Below, one piece after another: positions 59,214 through 64,000 of a DNA stretch of 64,000 nt. This DNA comes from Rutpela maculata (lineage: Eukaryota; Arthropoda; Insecta; Coleoptera; Cerambycidae), in contig OW386285.2 in the NCBI GenBank assembly GCA_936432065.2, positions 137,855,235-137,919,234 on the forward strand, written 5' to 3'. The position numbers and the translations under genes are program-made. How positions within the stretch are numbered: the first letter of the stretch is position 1; each line of letters starts with the position of its first letter. The notes under the pieces were generated by a model, which searched no databases, was not told where the DNA came from, and saw only the letters and a program-made list of their open reading frames with translations.

Positions 59214-60740
59214 ATGCCCGTAACAACAAGAAGTATGGCATCCGATAAACAAATACAGGACTTATTCGAACAATTCCAAAAAATGATGGCTCAGCAACGG
59301 CAGGAAGATAAAGAAGAGCAAGAAAGAAAACGTCAGGAGGAAGAAAAACGGCGTCAAGAAGAAAGGGACGAATTAAAGAAAATTATGGAAGATCAGGAAA
59401 TAAGACGTCAGAAAGAAAAAGAGGGTGAAGAAATAAGACGTCAGAAAGAAAAAGAGGATGAAGAAATAAGACGTCAGAAAGAAAAAGAGGATGAAGAAAG
59501 AAGACGTCAGAAAGAGAAAGAGGATGAAGAAACAAGACGTCAGAAAGAAAAAGAGGATGAAGAAACAAGACGTCAGAAAGAAAAAGAGGATGAAGAAAGA
59601 AGACGTCAAGAAGAGAAAGACGAATTGAGACAAATTATGGAAGAACAAGAAAGACGACATCAAGAGGAAAAACAGGAGCAAGAAAGACGCCAGGAAGAAT
59701 TAAGGAAAATTCTAAATGAACAAATCAAAATACAACAGGACGCTATAATTCCTGCCAATGAAGTACTAAAATGTGAAGTCAAAGAAGAGATAAACAAGGT
59801 CGAAGGTAAAGTAGGAGTAGTCGAGACAGAAGTCAGTCACGTAAAAGGAGAAGTAACCGAAGTTAAAGAGAAAGTAAACAAGTTCGAAGAAGAAGTCAAA
59901 GGAGAAATAGACCGGCTTAAACGACAGTTGAGAGATAGAGGAAGCCAGCAAGTGGTATCATCAGGACAGCGACTAAAACCTCCTTCTTTTGATGGCCAAA
60001 GTTCCTGGACAACGTACAAGAGGCAGTTTGAGGCAGCAGCGTGTGCGAACAACTGGGATAATGAGGAAAAGGCCATGGCATTAGTTCTGGCGTTAAGGGG
60101 CCAGGCCTCAGAGTTGCTTCAGACTATCCCAGTGGACAAACAAAGGGACTTCAAAGTCTTGGAAGCCGCATTGGACTTAAGATATGGCGACCAACATCTC
60201 GCCCAAGTATACCAGGCCCAGCTAAAATCACGAACACAAAAGGCTGGAGAAAGTTTACAAGAATTTGAAGCTGCGATAGAGAGACTGGCACACCTGGCGT
60301 ATCCGAGTGCACCTAGAGAATTTCAGGAACAATTAGCCGTAGGGGCCTTTTTATATGGCATAAGGGACGAAGAGGTCAGGCGAGTTCTGAGGCTGACAAG
60401 ACACCAAAGTAGTAGCGAAGCTTTGGTGCGTGCACTTGAAGTAGAAGCCGCCTACAGAGATACTCCAAGGTCGAGAGTGCGAGCTGTGACTCTCGAAGAA
60501 TCGCAACCAGAAATGAATCAGAACCCCATGTTGACTGAGATGCAGAAAATGTTTACCAAACTATTCGATAAATTGGATGGCCTAGGAAAGCAGGATAAAC
60601 AGCAAAATAAAGGAAAGCCGAGTGGTGGTATTAAATGTTACAACTGCGGCAAGGTGGGCCATATGAAACGAGACTGTCGACAGCAGAACTCGGAGAGTCG
60701 AGTAAATGCTGTGAATGTTGAAGAAAAGCAGGAAAACTAG
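59214..60740 (+). CDS. Gag polyprotein of the plus-strand Gypsy element
   Basis: 508 codons from an ATG (MPVTTRSMASDKQIQ). Residues 1-165 are a strongly charged coiled coil rich in Gln, Glu, Lys and Arg. It includes about seven 11-residue (33-bp) repeats of the RRQKEKEDEE(I/T) type at about residues 61-137. Residues ~170-245 are a second helical coiled-coil stretch (VEGKVGVVETEV). The capsid core follows (~250-440; KPPSFDGQSSWTTYKRQFEA, LVLALRGQASELL, LRYGDQHLAQVYQAQL). A CCHC zinc knuckle (CYNCGKVGHMKRDC, residues 475-488) should bind RNA. The frame is intact and ends at TAG. Confidence 0.9.
   Translation: MPVTTRSMASDKQIQDLFEQFQKMMAQQRQEDKEEQERKRQEEEKRRQEERDELKKIMEDQEIRRQKEKEGEEIRRQKEKEDEEIRRQKEKEDEERRRQKEKEDEETRRQKEKEDEETRRQKEKEDEERRRQEEKDELRQIMEEQERRHQEEKQEQERRQEELRKILNEQIKIQQDAIIPANEVLKCEVKEEINKVEGKVGVVETEVSHVKGEVTEVKEKVNKFEEEVKGEIDRLKRQLRDRGSQQVVSSGQRLKPPSFDGQSSWTTYKRQFEAAACANNWDNEEKAMALVLALRGQASELLQTIPVDKQRDFKVLEAALDLRYGDQHLAQVYQAQLKSRTQKAGESLQEFEAAIERLAHLAYPSAPREFQEQLAVGAFLYGIRDEEVRRVLRLTRHQSSSEALVRALEVEAAYRDTPRSRVRAVTLEESQPEMNQNPMLTEMQKMFTKLFDKLDGLGKQDKQQNKGKPSGGIKCYNCGKVGHMKRDCRQQNSESRVNAVNVEEKQEN
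59394..59624 (+). repeat. 33-bp coding tandem repeat in gag
   Basis: About seven units of a AGACGTCAGAAAGAAAAAGA-GGATGAAGAA type, each encoding 11 residues. They keep frame and differ by few substitutions (ATA/AGA/ACA in one codon). Confidence 0.9.
60728..60740 (+). promoter_or_regulatory. Candidate gag-pol -1 frameshift site
   Basis: Pol lies in the -1 frame relative to gag, and that frame is open across the end of gag. The run GGAAAAC just before the gag stop allows an AAC-to-AAA slip; it is not a canonical X-XXY-YYZ heptamer. Inference only. Confidence 0.35.
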
Positions 60741-60763
60741 AGATAGCCAGCACCAAGGGGGCT

Positions 60764-62574
60764 GTGCTGGCTAGGGAATGCGGTGCCCCCAGAGAAATAA
60801 AGATTTCCCAGCTCCAAAGAATTCCAAGTAGTCTGTTGTTGCAAGGATATGTGAATGGAAGAAAATGCGTGTTTACGATTGACACCGGTGCTACGTCATC
60901 AATAGTGCGGCCAGGGTTTATATCAGGCTTGCAGATTAACAAGAAGCAAAATGGAGTAATTATTCGGACAGCCACGGGGGACAGGGCTGCGGTCCATGGA
61001 GAGGTCAGCTTGGAACTGCAGGTTGGACGGTTGAGGTTCAATTACAAGGTCATTGTGGCTGACATTATGGATGATTTCATTTTGGGTCTAGACATCATGG
61101 GAGAGCAGGGATTTATTGTTGACGTAGGGGAGCGAGTCTTAAAAATTGGAAATGAGGAATTTATTCTGGCAACCGCAGATGACCAATTCCATAAAGCAAG
61201 GTTGTTAACAACACATACAATCAAGATTCCTGCTCATTCAGAACAAATGATCGATGCTGCCTTAGAAGGAAATCCTGGAGGGTACCGTGTTGGCCTAGTT
61301 GAAGATGACGAATCGATTAAGTCCCTACCCAATATTATTGTGGCGAGAACTTTAACCCGGACTAAAGACAAAATCCCAATTAGAGTCGTTAATTTAAATT
61401 CCCACTCGGTGACAATTAAGGAAGGCAAACCAATTGGCTCCTATGAACCGGTCACATGGGTAGCGAGGTGCGAGGAACAAACAGAGGGAAGTTCGTCTAC
61501 TAAAATAGACCAGGAAGTTTTGACCTTGCTGAGTACCCAGTTGGAGCATTTATCTGAAGATGAACGAAGGGAGGCAATCAAGTTTCTAGAAAAGGAAAGT
61601 TCAGTATTTGCCAAGAATACAGAGGCCCTTACAAAAACAGACATAGTCCAGCATCGGATAAATACTGGCGACTCGCCCGCTATTCGACAACCACCTAGGA
61701 GGCTTCCATTAGCAAAACAAGAAGATGCCTCGGCAATGATAGACAAGATGCTACAAGATGGAGTCATTGAGGAGTCGACGAGTCCCTGGTCATTGCCAGT
61801 AGTTTTGGTTGCCAAGAAGGATGGAACATTAAGATTTTGTGTCGATTATCGAAAATTAAACGATGTCACGAAGAAAGACAGTTACCCATTACCACGAATT
61901 GACGACACGTTAACCACGTTGGCAGGCTCACGATGGTTTTCTACGTTAGACCTTAGGAGTGGATACTGGCAAGTGGGGCTTCATCCTGATGATAAAGAAA
62001 AGACAGCGTTTTCAGCAGGCAGTGGTCTTTATCAATTTACCGTGATGCCTTTTGGACTTTGCAATGCGCCAGCTACCTTTGAAAGACTGATGGAGTTCGT
62101 GCTGCGAGGGCTAACCTGGAGGACGTGCCTGGTTTACCTTGACGACGTGCTTGTTATGGGACAGGACTTTACAGAACATTTGAAAAATCTTCAAGAAGTA
62201 TTTGGGCGAGTCAGGAATGCCCATCTGAAGTTGAACCCGAAGAAGTGCCTGCTATTCCAGAAAGAAGTCAAATTTCTTGGTCACGTGGTGTCTTCGGATG
62301 GAATACAAACAGACCCCGACAAAATTTCTGCTGTACGAGATTGGCCAAGACCATCTAACGTTCATGAAGTACGGAGCTTCCTTGGCCTCTGCACTTATTA
62401 TAGGCGCTTTGTGGAAGGGTTTGCAGAAATTGCGAAGCCATTACACCGGCTGACAGAAGAGAAAGTGCAGTACCAATGGACACCGGAATGTGAAACGGCA
62501 TGGAGAAAATTGAAGGCAGCTCTATGCACTGGTCCTGTGCTAGCGTACCCACAACGGGAAGGACTTTTTATTTG
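60764..62574 (+). CDS. Pol of the plus-strand Gypsy element: protease, RT and start of RNase H
   Basis: No ATG is seen at the start; the frame is open from within gag, so a -1 frameshift is expected. The retropepsin triad DTG is at 60881-60889 (FTIDTGATSSIV), with LGLDIMG in its second half. The reverse transcriptase follows, with RQPPRRLPLAKQE upstream, YPLPRIDDTL, WFSTLDLRSGYWQV, PFGLCNAPATFERLM and the catalytic YLDD box (62134-62145). The thumb includes KFLGHVVSSDGIQTDP and VRSFLGLCTYYRRFV. RNase H begins near 62520 and its first catalytic aspartate (in ILDTDAS) is lost at a single-base deletion at 62571-62573, which shifts the frame. The natural reading then continues in the entry from 62575. 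Confidence 0.9.
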
Positions 62575-64000
62575 GACACGGATGCCAGCAATTCTTCGGT
62601 CGGTTGTGTACTGTCTCAAATCCAGAATGGGCAGGAAAGAGTGATCGAGTACTTCAGCAAGGTGCTGTCCAAACCAGAAAGAAATTATTGTGTAACCCGG
62701 AAAGAGTTACTGGCCATCGTAAAATCAGTGGACCATTTTCATAAATATCTTTATGGAAGACATTTCAAGATTCGGAGCGACCATGCTGCATTAAAATGGC
62801 TGTTGCAGTTGAAAACCCCTGAAGGTCAACTGGCTCGTTGGATAGAACGGTTGCAACAGTATGATTTCAAAATAGAACATCGACCTGGAAGATCTCATAA
62901 GAACGCAGACGCTTTATCTAGAAGACCATGCAAGGAAGATTGTAAGCACTGCCGCCACGTTGAGAAATTGCAGGGTACGGTGGCCGTCAACACTATTAAA
63001 ATAGAGGTTCCGGACGATTGGACAACCGAAGCCCTGAGACAAGAACAACTGAATGACACAGAAATTGGGGCTATATTGAGAGCAAAGGAGAAAGGAATTC
63101 GACCAGCGTGGAAGGATGTTTCGGATAAGGCAGTTGGATTGAAGGCTTTGTGGGCCCAATGGGATTCACTTAAAGTCATGAACGGGCTGCTAAAGAGAGC
63201 TTGGGAAAGCCCGGATGGCAGGGAAGTTGTTATGCGTCTAGTGATTCCCAGGTGTCGAGTACCGAAAGTACTTCAGGAAGTGCATAATGGAGCATCCGGT
63301 GGGCACTTCGGCGTTAATAAGACCCTGAATAAAGTACGAGAACGATTTTATTGGGTAAATAGTCGTCAAGATGTGGAAGCTTGGTGTCGCAATTGCAAAA
63401 TTTGTGCAGCCAGTAAGGGACCACAGACTAGAAGTAGGGGTGCAATGAAGCAGTATAACGTCGGAGCTCCTTTCGAGAGGATCGCGATCGATATAGCCGG
63501 CCCATTCCCAGTAACCAAGGATGGGAACAAGTACATACTGGTTGCAATGGACTATTTTAGTAAGTGGCCAGAGGCCTATGCAATTCCAAACCAAGAAGCA
63601 GTCACTGTCGCCAAAGTCTTGGTAGATAATTTGATATGTAGGTTTGGTGTACCCCTGGAGCTGCACTCAGATCAAGGGAGGAACTTTGAGTCAGGGGTGT
63701 TTCAGCAAATCTGCAAGTTATTGGGGATACACAAAACACGGACCACAGCCCTTCACCCGCAATCAGATGGAATGGTGGAACGACATAACAAGACCATGAA
63801 AGAACATCTCTCTAAAGTGGTTCATAAGAATCAACGCGATTGGGATCTCCACATACCGTTCTTCCTCATGGCATACAGAGCTGCTATCCACGAGTATACG
63901 AAACAAACACCAGCCCGTGTAGTATTTGGACATGAGATCAGACTGCCGTGTGATTTGATTTTCGGAACACCAGGTGGAGAACAGCTTCCTGTGAACAGCT
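62575..64000 (+). CDS. Pol of the plus-strand Gypsy element: RNase H and integrase (continues past the window)
   Basis: From 62575 a 475-codon open frame runs to the window end without a stop. RNase H: DTDASNSSVGCVLSQ, RNYCVTRKELLAIVK, HFKIRSDHAALKWLL and NADALSR. Linker and zinc finger of integrase: HNGASGGHFGVNKTL, then the two-Cys pair in WCRNCKICAA (HHCC). Core: catalytic Asp in IAIDIAGPFP, Asp in LHSDQGRNFES and Glu in HPQSDGMVERHNK. The C-terminal domain begins near the end. All catalytic acids are intact. With one inserted base the frame joins 60764-62574; the change could be a real mutation or an assembly error in a T-run. Confidence 0.9.

Larger units (their letters stand above)
58319..64000 (+). 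mobile_element. Gypsy-type LTR retrotransposon (plus strand), truncated by the window end
   Basis: 5' LTR, tRNA-Leu-type PBS, gag and pol are in order; the 3' LTR must lie beyond 64000. Coding sequence is nearly intact and GC-richer than its surroundings. It belongs to Ty3/Gypsy by domain order (PR-RT-RH-IN, integrase last). One single-base frameshift in RNase H is the only lesion I see. Confidence 0.95.

Noticed and set aside
59373..59951. Minus-strand ORFs of 60-100 codons opposite gag
   Set aside because: They are antisense shadows of the charged repeat region (Phe/Leu/Ser-rich repeats) and have no independent support.

Overview
This 64-kb window looks like AT-rich, repeat-dense DNA from an animal, most probably an insect. 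The clues are spliced-type transposase remnants, LTR and non-LTR retrotransposons of arthropod type, and abundant inverted-repeat MITE-like elements. I see no convincing single-copy host gene, no rRNA operon, no functional tRNA gene and no CRISPR array. Nearly every recognisable coding stretch belongs to a mobile element, and most are broken.

Layout. 0-5.3 kb: simple and tandem repeats, including a ~285-bp satellite at 2801-3840 and a ~0.5-kb duplication at 4207-5292. 5.3-9.05 kb: a 5'-truncated retrotransposon with a restriction-like endonuclease (R4/Dong type), lying between (TAA)n tracts and split by a 2.6-kb long-TIR DNA transposon (A). 9.05-11.35 kb: two decayed non-LTR reverse transcriptases on the minus strand. 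11.7-14.9 kb: three MITE-like elements and a PIF/Harbinger fragment. 15.1-21.0 kb: a complete-ended but internally deleted minus-strand Gypsy element (LTR, PPT and PBS visible, GAGG target duplication), invaded by a 5S-rRNA-derived SINE and a MITE. 21.0-22.3 kb: a hAT (ZMYM/DUF4371-like) transposase pseudogene. 22.3-30.1 kb: interspersed repeats, a non-LTR 3' end, a foldback element (F) and a tandem pair of one MITE family. 30.4 kb: a short ORF resembling tyrosine-recombinase-like proteins. 30.8-43.2 kb: foldback elements G and H, a hAT MITE, and a nested set (B containing C, which contains two more palindromes). 43.4-58.1 kb: more palindromes, an (AT)n tract, a TTAA MITE, a repeat cluster and element I. 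58.3-64.0 kb: a plus-strand Gypsy element with a 5' LTR, an intact gag and a nearly intact pol, cut by the window end.

The most interesting signal is a set of long-inverted-repeat elements (A, B, C, G, H, I and probably F). Their ends all begin 5'-TAG, and six of them are flanked by exact 3-bp target duplications (TCT, CCT, ACA, TAG, TTA, CTT). Three of them (A, B, H) carry what I judge to be the N-terminal, middle and C-terminal parts of one zinc-motif protein family. I read this as a burst of one DNA-transposon superfamily, perhaps Academ-like. The name is a guess; the termini and duplications are visible in the sequence.
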